Assembly (NCBI GenBank): GCA_040290295.1
Contig: PSMW01000009.1
Span: forward strand, 48,040 to 112,039
Direction of reading: 5' to 3'
Length of the DNA stretch: 64,000 bases
Source of the DNA: CAADGV01 sp040290295
GTDB taxonomy: Bacteria > Bacteroidota > Ignavibacteria > UBA10030 > UBA6906
Shown here: positions 1 through 7,669 of the stretch, piece after piece
How positions within the stretch are numbered: the first letter of the stretch is position 1
Layout: every line of letters begins with the position of its first letter
Made by a program: the position numbers and the translations under genes
Notes under the pieces: model-generated
Seen by the model: only the letters and a program-made list of their open reading frames with translations
What the model was told of the DNA's origin: nothing
Database searches by the model: none

Positions 1-95
1 GATGAATGTACAGGGTGCATCACGAGCATGCCGAGCATTACTCCCTGCAAAAGTATGTTCATAGAGAGGATTCGCGGAAGCGGGAGTCGGGTCAT
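1..95 (-). CDS. Start of an exported protein, cut off by the window edge
   Basis: An ATG at 93-95 on the minus strand overlaps the stop of the BNR protein gene by 4 nt (ATGA), and the frame stays open to the window edge. The 31 visible codons read MTRLPLPRILSMNILL and continue with a run rich in Leu, Met and Val. This is a short basic N-terminus followed by a hydrophobic stretch, which looks like a signal peptide or first membrane segment. The overlap suggests it is the third gene of the 1-2457 operon. Nothing can be said about its function from this fragment. Confidence 0.5.
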   Translation of the reverse strand, partial: MTRLPLPRILSMNILLQGVMLGMLVMHPVHS

Positions 96-1645
96 TGCAA
101 CACCATCACCTTTCCCCACGATGGTTCTGCTCCAGCGATGGTGACCCGGTAGAAGTACACGCCATTGGCGACTTGTCGGTCGGCATCATCGCGGCCATCC
201 CAAATCTCATCATGGTCGTTGGTGCCGGAACGCTGCGCATCCTTGATCACTGTCCGTACGCGGTTCATGCCGAAGTCGAAGACCTCGATCGTTACCGATG
301 CCGAGCGCCCGCCGGTGCTGTAGTGAAAGCGAACGGGTTCTTGCTTCGGTGAAAACGGATTGGGATAAGCGTATGTTGTGCCGGTTGTGCCGACCGGGCG
401 AAATGCGCGCAGCACGTGCCATGTTTCGCCGAAGGCATGTACAGCATTGTCGATCGTTTTTGCCAGCCCTTCTGAACCGCCGCAATAGACCGTATCAGCC
501 ACAACATCGACCGAAAAGAATTGTCGCGAGGTGAACCGATTCCCCGACGCGCGGTCGATGATCGTTCCGGATTGCGTCCACGTCTCGCCGCCATCGGCCG
601 AGCGGAAGATACCATCGTCGGTTGCAACGTACACGATCGAATCTTTGAATGCGAAATCGTATGACTTAACGCCGTGGAGGAAGTTTCGCCAAATGCGGCC
701 ATCGTCATCGGTGAAGCTGATGCCGAATTGCTCGTTCGGGTCATCGGCCCTCCAGTTTGTACACCAGATCCGCTGGTGCGAGCCTCTCTGCTGGCCGTCG
801 ATGGCGATGACCCAGTTGCCGAGGATGTGCGCAACTTGGTTTTGCGCGGAGAATTTGGTCCAACTCACTCCACCATCGGTCGATCGGTTGATGCCGCCTG
901 CGGTACCACACCAGATCGTGGAATCGTTCTGCACGTACACAGCAAAGGCAAGAAAATTGTTATTCCGGCGGGGATCGACGAGATAACCGCTCAGTGGATC
1001 ATCGGGCGCGATGCTGTTACGCGTGTCGGAGGGCAAAACGGTTCGTTGCCACGACGCACCGCGGTTCGTCGATTTGCGCAGGCCGCTCGCCCAGCTTGCA
1101 ATCCATACCACACTGTCGGTGAATGCGAGGTCGAACGTGACATTTTGTTCGGGAACGATGATGGGAAGGAACTTGATCCGGTTACTTCCGTACATCACGA
1201 TGCTGTCATCCGGTGCATCGAGCGGCTGTGGGACATGTGTCCACGTTCTGCCCGCGTCGAGCGAGTACGTGTATCCCGATCCTGTTTGTACTGTGCGATT
1301 GTCTTCACCTTCCACCCGCTTGTTGAATCCTGTGGCGGTCCAAATGACGCTGCCGCGAACAGCAAGGGAGAAGATGCCATCGTTGACGAACGCGGGAACA
1401 GAACGAAAACTTTCCCACGTTCCGCCGCCATCGGTCGTACGTGCAAGCCCTTTGCTCGTGCCGACGTAAACGGTATTTCCATCGCTTGCAAGGTGTGAGA
1501 TCGAATTATTGGGAAGCGTGGATGAAGCCGATTGTTGTATTCCTTCGAGCTTCGGTGTACTCAAGCGAAGGCTCTGCCCGGCAGCAAAAGGCGCGATACC
1601 GATGCGCAGGATGATGAGTGAAAGGAGAAAGCGGATCGTCATCAT
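92..1645 (-). CDS. BNR-repeat surface protein with T9SS type A sorting domain
   Basis: This 517-residue protein starts with a signal peptide (residues 1-24, ending in AAGQ). From about residue 45 to 415 it carries sortilin/BNR-type repeats, visible as recurring S.DGG.TW motifs (TTDGGGTW, SADGGETW, STDGGVSW), which fold as beta-propeller blades. The last 85 residues are a FlgD-like Ig/type IX sorting domain, with YPNPFSP near residue 430 and GVYFYRVTI near the end. The inferred fate is secretion and attachment at the cell surface. Its ligand is unknown. The start codon overlaps the upstream lipoprotein gene by 4 nt, so the two are translationally coupled and may work as a surface pair. Confidence 0.85.
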   Translation of the reverse strand: MMTIRFLLSLIILRIGIAPFAAGQSLRLSTPKLEGIQQSASSTLPNNSISHLASDGNTVYVGTSKGLARTTDGGGTWESFRSVPAFVNDGIFSLAVRGSVIWTATGFNKRVEGEDNRTVQTGSGYTYSLDAGRTWTHVPQPLDAPDDSIVMYGSNRIKFLPIIVPEQNVTFDLAFTDSVVWIASWASGLRKSTNRGASWQRTVLPSDTRNSIAPDDPLSGYLVDPRRNNNFLAFAVYVQNDSTIWCGTAGGINRSTDGGVSWTKFSAQNQVAHILGNWVIAIDGQQRGSHQRIWCTNWRADDPNEQFGISFTDDDGRIWRNFLHGVKSYDFAFKDSIVYVATDDGIFRSADGGETWTQSGTIIDRASGNRFTSRQFFSVDVVADTVYCGGSEGLAKTIDNAVHAFGETWHVLRAFRPVGTTGTTYAYPNPFSPKQEPVRFHYSTGGRSASVTIEVFDFGMNRVRTVIKDAQRSGTNDHDEIWDGRDDADRQVANGVYFYRVTIAGAEPSWGKVMVLQ

Positions 1646-2457
1646 CGAATTGTGAGGTAATGGAGAACAGTCCGACTGGTGTCGTTGAACGAGTCTTGAG
1701 CTTGGAATGCGAAACGGAATGTGCGTCGCACGTTAGGTGCATCGACCAACTTCACGATGATGGAGTAAATGCCGTCGCCGGCTCGTTCATCGCCGCTGGG
1801 TGAGCTTCTGTCGGCACCGCCGTCGTCACGCAAAAAGAACTTTCGATTGGGGTCGCTGGAGTCGAGACTTCGGAAAAAGACCTCGCGAATATCACCGATG
1901 CCGTCGGAATCGGCGGCGGTGATGTTCATTCCGATCAGCAGCGAGTCGCCCGGCGGGAGCACCAGCGTGTCGGGGGCGTTCAGACGCGAGAGTGTGGGGG
2001 GTGAATTCCGCCTGCCGAGTTTCAAGGCACGCTCGAGCGCATTACTGACCGCGCCGGCACTGTTCGTGGCTGCGAAACGGACTCTGTATCGACCGACGAG
2101 CGATCGCTCTACGCTGAATTGTATCCGCCCTGTGTACACACTGTCGCGAGCCGACTGATCGGGTAGGATGCCGTCGTCGCGCAGTGTCGCTTCGGCAACG
2201 ACCGTCGTGCCCGTCGGACGGAGAACCGTCGCGGTGACGGTCGGCAGGCCTTCGGCAGAAAATGCTTTGACACTTACGAGAGTGTTGATGGTATAGCGAC
2301 CGTTTTCCGGCGTGAGACTGTCCACATAGATGCTGTCCGGCGTAATGAGTGGAGAACGCACAACCGGGACGTCGGTGCTGACATCGACAGTTCCGAATTT
2401 GGATTGCTCACACCCGACTGCCAAAAGCAGAAGGCTACAGATCGTTAAGCGACGCAT
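1642..2457 (-). CDS. Lipoprotein with Ig-like/cadherin-like modules
   Basis: The 271-residue protein begins MRRLTICSLLLLAVGCEQ, a lipoprotein signal with Cys16 as the lipidation site. The body reads as beta-rich modules with DDG motifs (LRDDGILPDQS, LRDDGGADRSSPSGDE, GDGIYSI). These resemble the Ig-like segments of Bacteroidota surface lipoproteins that describe values changing with time or position. No enzyme motif is seen. It is the first gene of a minus-strand operon and shares ATGA with the BNR/T9SS gene downstream. Its promoter candidate lies at 2634-2664, leaving a leader of about 170 nt. I do not recognise a specific family. Confidence 0.7.
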   Translation of the reverse strand: MRRLTICSLLLLAVGCEQSKFGTVDVSTDVPVVRSPLITPDSIYVDSLTPENGRYTINTLVSVKAFSAEGLPTVTATVLRPTGTTVVAEATLRDDGILPDQSARDSVYTGRIQFSVERSLVGRYRVRFAATNSAGAVSNALERALKLGRRNSPPTLSRLNAPDTLVLPPGDSLLIGMNITAADSDGIGDIREVFFRSLDSSDPNRKFFLRDDGGADRSSPSGDERAGDGIYSIIVKLVDAPNVRRTFRFAFQAQDSFNDTSRTVLHYLTIR

Positions 2458-2633
2458 GGGCGAAGATGAGATAAAAAAGCCGAGTATTCATGTATCGAGA
2501 TCCGACAATGAATTCTCGGCCCAACGATGAGTGCTATGTCGAACACATGTGTCGGTACTCGTTTCCACTCTTGAAGCCCTCCTTGTACCAACACATCTAT
2601 AACGGTAGTTCCTTTCTTTCTCGAATGACGGAA

Positions 2634-2664
2634 AAAAGTTATCGAAATCGTTTCCGAATGTCAA
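2634..2664 (-). promoter_or_regulatory. Candidate promoter TTG-N20-TAACTTTT
   Basis: On the minus strand TTG (2664-2662) is followed after exactly 20 nt by TAACTTTT (2641-2634). This matches the Bacteroidota -33/-7 layout seen elsewhere in the window. It would transcribe the lipoprotein/BNR operon. Confidence 0.45.
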
Positions 2665-2679
2665 GCTCCAAAACATTTC

Positions 2680-3663
2680 TCACTGAAGTGGTATCGTCAT
2701 CGGGACGAGCGAGAAGCATCCGATGAAGATAATTGCGCACAGCCAGCCTATCAGCATGCGCCGATTGTCGAGAGGCGTGTCGTCTTGCAATGGTGATCTA
2801 CGGAAATTTACCGATCGCATCATGAACACCAAGATCACCGCCCACATAAACCATCCGAACCATCCGTACTGAAAGTTCACTCCAACTTCAGGCAAAAGCC
2901 CGGCGAGCCCGAGCACCACGAGCAGTACAAGCGATACTTGTGCGATGAGGTGATAACGATTGCCGAACATCGCAAACGAAATATGCCCGCCATCGAGCTG
3001 ACCGATAGGAATCAAGTTCATTGCCGTCACCAACATGCCGAACCAGCCCACACACAACAATGGATAATGGTAGATTTCGTTCATCGGCGGAATGAAGGCA
3101 TCGCTCGGTGCGAAGAGTTTTTCGAACAGCGAGAGGAACAGCGTTCCGCCAAACCGCAGACCTCCTTCGGGAAGGGATGGCATCAACGCGTACTCAGGGT
3201 GGATCTCGTAGAGATATTCTTTCGTCGGTAACGTTGCATAACCAACAGCAAGAATAATCGCCGTGACGACAAATCCTGCCAGAGGTCCGGCCGCGCCAAT
3301 ATCGAACAACACCCTGCGTGAAGGGATTGCAGATCGAATACGAATCACTGCGCCCATCGTTCCAAACTGGTTCAGAAAAAGAAGAGGGGGGAACGGTATG
3401 TAGAAAGGTAGCGTCGTTTCGACACCATGATAACGTGCTGCGAAGTAGTGCCCGAACTCATGAGCACTGAGCATCGCAAGAATGAGAAACGAATAGGTGA
3501 GTCCGGAAGAAAAGTTGGATAACTCAAAAGGGTCTTTCACCAACCACGCTACGCCGGCCAGTGTTGTTGTAAAGAACGTGAGAAGGAAGAGAGATCCGTG
3601 TACGAGATAGCGCTTCCACTGTATCCCTACCTCCGGCTGGACAACGACAAAATCCTGATCCAT
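2680..3663 (-). CDS. M50-family site-2 protease (intramembrane zinc metalloprotease)
   Basis: The 327-residue polytopic protein carries the zinc-binding HExxH motif (AHEFGHYFAARYHG, near residue 68) and the second metal-ligand motif NLIPIGQLDGGH (near residue 220). Five or six hydrophobic segments surround these motifs. There is no PDZ domain, so it resembles the stand-alone S2P proteases related to SREBP proteases and plant EGY proteins. Such enzymes cut substrates within the membrane, including anti-sigma factors and leftover signal peptides. A minus-strand TATATTGG at 3713-3706 could be its own -7 element, but no TTG lies 20 nt upstream of it. It lies 144 nt downstream of the repeat-peptide gene on the same strand, so that peptide is one possible substrate. 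This link is inference only. Confidence 0.9.
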   Translation of the reverse strand: MDQDFVVVQPEVGIQWKRYLVHGSLFLLTFFTTTLAGVAWLVKDPFELSNFSSGLTYSFLILAMLSAHEFGHYFAARYHGVETTLPFYIPFPPLLFLNQFGTMGAVIRIRSAIPSRRVLFDIGAAGPLAGFVVTAIILAVGYATLPTKEYLYEIHPEYALMPSLPEGGLRFGGTLFLSLFEKLFAPSDAFIPPMNEIYHYPLLCVGWFGMLVTAMNLIPIGQLDGGHISFAMFGNRYHLIAQVSLVLLVVLGLAGLLPEVGVNFQYGWFGWFMWAVILVFMMRSVNFRRSPLQDDTPLDNRRMLIGWLCAIIFIGCFSLVPMTIPLQ

Positions 3664-3807
3664 TATTGCACGATAGAAGAACTCGGGTTAGTTGTAACTG
3701 CACATCCAATATATGGAAAATGCCGGAAGGTTTTCGGGCAGGAGAAAAAACAGTTGCGCCGCCCGACCTCGACGATCGGGCAGCGCGTTCACACAGATGC
3801 AATCAAG

Positions 3808-4017
3808 CTATGGCCGAGGTGAATCGGGCATCACTGCAACACCGCTCTTCGGGCGCGGCGAGTCCGGCATTACCGCTACCCCGCTTTTAGGCCGAGGCGA
3901 ATCTGGCATAACGGCCACCCCGCTCTTTGATGCCAGGCTTGAGATGGCGATGTTCGTCCCTCCAACGAGCGTCAACGCGACAACCAGACCGCGCAAACGT
4001 TTTGCTGTGGTTGACAT
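3808..4017 (-). CDS. Small exported peptide precursor with three identical 13-residue repeats
   Basis: This 69-residue product has a basic N-terminus (MSTTAKRLRG), a hydrophobic stretch (LVVALTLVGG) and a possible signal-peptidase site after SLA at residues 27-29. Residues 31-69 are exactly three copies of KSGVAVMPDSPRP, and the stop codon follows the third copy. The units differ at 9, 11 and 7 codon third positions in the three pairwise comparisons. Every one of those 27 differences is silent, which is strong evidence that the frame is translated and selected. A GGGGG Shine-Dalgarno-like run sits 8 nt before the ATG. I recognise no family. A multi-copy signalling or modified peptide precursor and a short surface peptide are both possible. 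Confidence 0.8.
   Translation of the reverse strand: MSTTAKRLRGLVVALTLVGGTNIAISSLASKSGVAVMPDSPRPKSGVAVMPDSPRPKSGVAVMPDSPRP
3811..3927 (-). repeat. Three tandem 39-bp units, diverged only at silent sites
   Basis: The units are 3889-3927, 3850-3888 and 3811-3849, each encoding KSGVAVMPDSPRP. Unlike a recent slippage array, the DNA copies have diverged at third codon positions while the protein has not changed. Confidence 0.9.
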
Positions 4018-4383
4018 AGGTGTATCCCCCTAACTGTTGATGTGTTGGTTGATTGAATTATCGGCAGATTCCATTGGTCTCTGTACCAATGACTCTGCCA
4101 TGATGAGTATAGGTTTGCTCTGTTCCAAAGGCTGGATGGAGAGGATAAATCGATCAGATCGTTCCTTTTCCCTGCGCCTCCCCAAACATGATGGGTGCGG
4201 CATGAATCGTTTCCCCTTTTCAGATTGGAATTAGACTGGCATCCCCCTGAAACCTGACGTGCGTGAAAATATAGATAACCCGTTCACCGAAGTCAATACG
4301 GCAAACTACGTAGTGACACCTATGTGGATTGCACGTCTTTCGATGAAGAAATACGTACATGACGTAAGAAATAGCGTTTTCTC
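4018..4383. other. Divergent intergenic region with a small inverted repeat
   Basis: This 366-nt gap separates the minus-strand repeat-peptide gene from the plus-strand membrane-protein gene. It holds an inverted repeat ATTGGT-N6-ACCAAT at 4073-4090, about 55 nt upstream of the peptide start, which could be an operator. I find no credible coding frame and no TTG-N20-TAnnTT promoter facing the peptide gene. Confidence 0.4.
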
Positions 4384-4414
4384 TTGACTTGCTTATTGGC
4401 GTTCGATATATTTG
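4384..4414 (+). promoter_or_regulatory. Promoter TTG-N20-TATATTTG
   Basis: TTG at 4384-4386 and TATATTTG at 4407-4414 form a perfect TAnnTTTG -7 box with the usual 20-nt gap. It covers the TTG codon at 4412 that would otherwise be a possible start, so translation more likely begins at the ATG at 4439. Confidence 0.65.
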
Positions 4415-4438
4415 AAGCGAACTTCCTTCTCGCAACGT

Positions 4439-5587
4439 ATGACACGAGCCAAAAGTATCTTGGTTATCTGGATAGCTGCGCTGCTTGCATTTCTTACTTC
4501 ATTCCAGCTACCACATGTTCCCATCACGGCTGCAGGTTTTATCAGTTACTGTCTGCAGTTTCTCCTGTTCATCATAAGCCTGTATTTGGTTCGTAACGAA
4601 CCTGTTCGAAAGACTCGGTTTGTGTTTAGTAACTTTACGGCATTTTTTGGGATTTCAATCCTTTTCCATCTTTATCAATTTCTCGGTGTACTGATTTTTC
4701 CCCAGCATCAACTGGCCCGGCATTATTTCTTCCAATACATCTCGCTCGGATTGTACTTTTTCCTGTTTGCCTTTGCGATCGGTTATATTACCATCGATCT
4801 GTTGTTTTGGGATTTCAAGACTCTTTACAAGTATTGGATCACCCTTGCTATCGTCGGAGGCTTTTTTGGGTTCTACTATCACCCGTATTTCTCCAATCCT
4901 CTCTACCTCTACACAACGCAAGAGATATCGGAATGGAAAGAATTGGATCGAGCGAGCAAAGAATACCGACAGCGCTTCGGGTCGGAGCCTACTGAAGAAG
5001 AGTTGGTAAACTACTTCCGCACAGCAACCGTCTCGGCTCCTTTGCTCGAACGGTTGATGCCGGAAGAACGCGAGACGCGGGTGCGTGAACTGTTTCCGTA
5101 CCTTGCAGGTTCGAGTTACATGATTCTTTTGCTGAAGCCTTTGTACCTCAACACGATCTACATGTGCGTGCTTAGCTTCGCGTTGATCATCTTGTACTTT
5201 GGCTATCTGTACAAAAAAGACCCTCCTCAGGGTGCATACATCGAGAAGATGATGTTCTTCTTTTTATTGTTCTGTACGTTGGAGATATTTCACGCTTGGA
5301 GTTTTATCAAGACCGTCGAGTGGCGCGCGTTCTCACAGTACGTTATTATCGGTCAATACTTATCGGCCGGGGTTCTTCTCGGCATCGCGACGCTTTTCGG
5401 TTTGCGTCTGCGATTCATCACCTCTGCGTACGGCGAGTTCTATGAGCAAGAGATCGAAGAGCATCCAGCGGGCATCACGCGGTGGCGCGACGCGTTTGAC
5501 AATTTGCTGATCAAATACTTCTTCGACCGAAACGAATTTGTCGGAAGGTTTTTTGTTCTACCGAAGGCTCAAGATAAACAACACTAA
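4439..5587 (+). CDS. Polytopic membrane protein of unknown function
   Basis: The 382-residue protein has about nine hydrophobic segments. Five or six lie in the first 160 residues, followed by a charged, soluble-looking loop (about residues 165-225) containing ERLMPEERETRVRELFP, and then three or four more. The tail is short and charged. An in-frame TTG at 4412 lies inside the promoter, so the ATG at 4439 is preferred. I do not recognise the family and see no transporter signature or catalytic motif. The next gene, an AAA+/Fis-type regulator, begins 81 nt downstream on the same strand and may share its transcript. A hairpin (GGAACTC/GAGTTCC, 5595-5638) lies between the two genes. Confidence 0.7.
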   Translation: MTRAKSILVIWIAALLAFLTSFQLPHVPITAAGFISYCLQFLLFIISLYLVRNEPVRKTRFVFSNFTAFFGISILFHLYQFLGVLIFPQHQLARHYFFQYISLGLYFFLFAFAIGYITIDLLFWDFKTLYKYWITLAIVGGFFGFYYHPYFSNPLYLYTTQEISEWKELDRASKEYRQRFGSEPTEEELVNYFRTATVSAPLLERLMPEERETRVRELFPYLAGSSYMILLLKPLYLNTIYMCVLSFALIILYFGYLYKKDPPQGAYIEKMMFFFLLFCTLEIFHAWSFIKTVEWRAFSQYVIIGQYLSAGVLLGIATLFGLRLRFITSAYGEFYEQEIEEHPAGITRWRDAFDNLLIKYFFDRNEFVGRFFVLPKAQDKQH

Positions 5588-5668
5588 GTTTCACGGAACT
5601 CGGTCTCCACATCCCTTGCACTGCGAGAGCGGAGTTCCTACAAACTATCATCAGTGAGGAAAGGTTTT

Positions 5669-6706
5669 ATGGAAACAAACACGACTTTTGGCGAAAAGAA
5701 AGCCGGGGGTGCTTTCGCATATCCAATCATCGGAAAGAGCAAAGCGACAGAGCAGTTGATTCGCTCGATCCAGAGACTTGCGAAAACCCGACGCGATGTC
5801 CTCATCGTCGGTGAAGCCGGCGTCGGGAAGGGGGCCGTTGCCAAGAACATTTATCATCTCGGCAAGGCGGAAGCGAAGAACGGTGATCAAGACATGCCGT
5901 TCTCGTCTGTCAATCTCTCGGTCGTTGACGATCGTGAGTTGGAGGCGATGCTCTTCGGTTTCGACCGCGGGGTAAAAGGTCTCCCGTACACATCGAAGCG
6001 TGGATTGTTCGAGCAAGCCAACGGCGGCACCGTTCTGATCGAAGAGATCGAAGAAGCAAGCTTCCGCAACCAGATGAAGATTCTCAACTTCATCAACGAA
6101 CGGAAGACGCGCCGCATCGGTAGCGAGATGCGCGAAAGCGTTGACATTCGCCTTATTATCACGATGAAAGAAGATCCGGCGCAGTTAGTGGAAAAGCGCA
6201 AACTGCTCGAAGACTTGTACGCAAAGGTGTTGGAATTCGAAAAGATCGAAATCCCTCCGCTACGCCAGCGACCCGAGGATATTCCTCTTTTGGTGAAGCA
6301 CTTCACGAGCGAGATCTGCAAGGAACTTGGTCTCGGCGATCTTGTCATCGACATCAATGCGATCGACGTCCTCGTTCGTCAGCCATGGAAGGAAAATATC
6401 CGTGAGCTGAAAGCCGTCGTCGATAAGTCGGTGCTTTTCTCCAACGAGGGACGTTTCTCCTTACCGTCCGAATTGGTTGACGAGAAGACCGAGGTTGTGA
6501 AGATGATCAACAACATCATGGCGGGACAGGAATTCGTACTCGACAAGTCGCTCGACGTCATCGAGAAAGGCATCATCGAGCGGTCGCTGGATCGGTTCGG
6601 CTTCAACCAGTCCAAAGCGGCGGCATTCCTCGGCATGACCGAGCAAACCTTTCGTTACAAGCTGAAGCGCTTGGGCATCACGAGTGCCCGTTCGAGGAAT
6701 ACATAA
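5669..6706 (+). CDS. AAA+/Fis-HTH regulator lacking the sigma54-contact GAFTGA loop
   Basis: The 345-residue protein follows the NtrC central-domain plan. It has Walker A GEAGVGKG (residues 48-55), a Walker B-like GGTVLIEEI (about residue 120), the LRQRPEDIPLLVKHF sensor region and a C-terminal Fis-type helix-turn-helix (NQSKAAAFLGMTEQTFRYKLK). Where active members have GAFTGA it reads GVKGLPYTS, and the usual DE of Walker B is EE. It therefore probably does not remodel sigma54 holoenzyme. A DNA-binding, ATP-responsive regulator is the simplest inference. There is no receiver or sensor domain. The start is the ATG at 5669, which has AGGAAAGG 5-6 nt upstream. An in-frame GTG at 5654 lies before that Shine-Dalgarno sequence. 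Confidence 0.8.
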   Translation: METNTTFGEKKAGGAFAYPIIGKSKATEQLIRSIQRLAKTRRDVLIVGEAGVGKGAVAKNIYHLGKAEAKNGDQDMPFSSVNLSVVDDRELEAMLFGFDRGVKGLPYTSKRGLFEQANGGTVLIEEIEEASFRNQMKILNFINERKTRRIGSEMRESVDIRLIITMKEDPAQLVEKRKLLEDLYAKVLEFEKIEIPPLRQRPEDIPLLVKHFTSEICKELGLGDLVIDINAIDVLVRQPWKENIRELKAVVDKSVLFSNEGRFSLPSELVDEKTEVVKMINNIMAGQEFVLDKSLDVIEKGIIERSLDRFGFNQSKAAAFLGMTEQTFRYKLKRLGITSARSRNT

Positions 6707-6728
6707 AAAGCTTCCATAGAACCTCAAG

Positions 6729-6770
6729 ACGAGGATGTAAGGCGATGGCTTTGCATCCTCGTGTGTTTTT
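6729..6770 (+). terminator. Rho-independent terminator
   Basis: A 9-bp stem (ACGAGGATG at 6729-6737 with CATCCTCGT at 6754-6762) is followed by GTGTTTTT. It ends transcription of the AAA+ regulator and runs into the stop codon of the convergent DUF155 gene. Confidence 0.8.
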
Positions 6771-7656
6771 AGATCTTCCCGAGAATTGCGAGGAGTATTT
6801 CCCAAAGAATAAGGATGATGATGATGAGTTCCAACGCTGCCGATCGTTGTGCTTCCAATCGGGCGAGAACAAACGTGCTGAAGCGGGAGATGATCGATAC
6901 TTTCTGTTGTATGACTTTGATGCGGTCTTCGAGATTGAACTCAGTCTTAAGCGCTCTGTACAACTGTTCGATCTTGGCTCCTCCGTCCCAAACGATGTCC
7001 GGATCGTCGAAGATTGCGACATCGTATGCCAACTCGTGTTCCACAGATAAGGCAAACCCGACATTCTTCGTTGCTTCACGTCCACGCCGGGGAATCCACC
7101 CTTTGGTTGCAAGTTGTACGACGGTCGGCTCGAATTGCGCCAGCGCATCGGTAACGAGCTTTTCGTAATACTCGAGAGAGACCGACCTACTCAGCACAAT
7201 GCCAACGATGAGGGCAATATCGCGACTCACATCTTTAATGTACCATACGTCCTTCCCGGCGGGCTTCTGTTGTCGCGGAACGAGCGAGAGCACAAACTCA
7301 TCCTCGCTGATATATTTGTTCTCGCGAAACGCACACTGCTTGAGTTGTGCCATGACCTGCTCGATCTCGTTCGGAGGAACATTGAAAAAGACGACCGAGC
7401 CGTAATCGAACACATTGACCAGCTTGTTCCGATCGAACTGCACCAGCAACGGTTTGGCATTCAACACCTTCCCACCTAAGGTGTTTTCCAATTTCTCCCG
7501 AGCCTTTCTGAGGTCATATGCCGAAGCATAGTCGAACGCCTTCACGGACACCGTCTCGTGTTCAAGCGGATGGATGTCGGTTTCTTCGGGCTGCATTCGT
7601 GTGCTCGTGTTATGAAATTCCCCTGCAAACCAACGGCTGTCTCGGCATGGAAGCAC
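6769..7656 (-). CDS. DUF155/RMND1-Sif2-like membrane-anchored protein
   Basis: The 295-residue protein matches the DUF155 plan. It has a soluble body (KAFDYASAYDLRKAREKLE, DYGSVVFFNVP), a long amphipathic region, and a C-terminal segment LARLEAQRSAALELIIIILILWEILLAIL in which a conserved Arg/Glu helix runs into a single membrane anchor. Homologues are yeast Sif2/Rmd8 and mitochondrial RMND1, and the bacterial role is not established. The gene starts 13 nt after the glycosyltransferase gene on the same strand. A second ATG 20 codons in (MQPEETDIHP, at 7596) may be the true start, since the first 20 residues look less conserved in composition. Confidence 0.8.
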   Translation of the reverse strand: MLPCRDSRWFAGEFHNTSTRMQPEETDIHPLEHETVSVKAFDYASAYDLRKAREKLENTLGGKVLNAKPLLVQFDRNKLVNVFDYGSVVFFNVPPNEIEQVMAQLKQCAFRENKYISEDEFVLSLVPRQQKPAGKDVWYIKDVSRDIALIVGIVLSRSVSLEYYEKLVTDALAQFEPTVVQLATKGWIPRRGREATKNVGFALSVEHELAYDVAIFDDPDIVWDGGAKIEQLYRALKTEFNLEDRIKVIQQKVSIISRFSTFVLARLEAQRSAALELIIIILILWEILLAILGKI

Positions 7657-7669
7657 GTCGAGAGCATCG

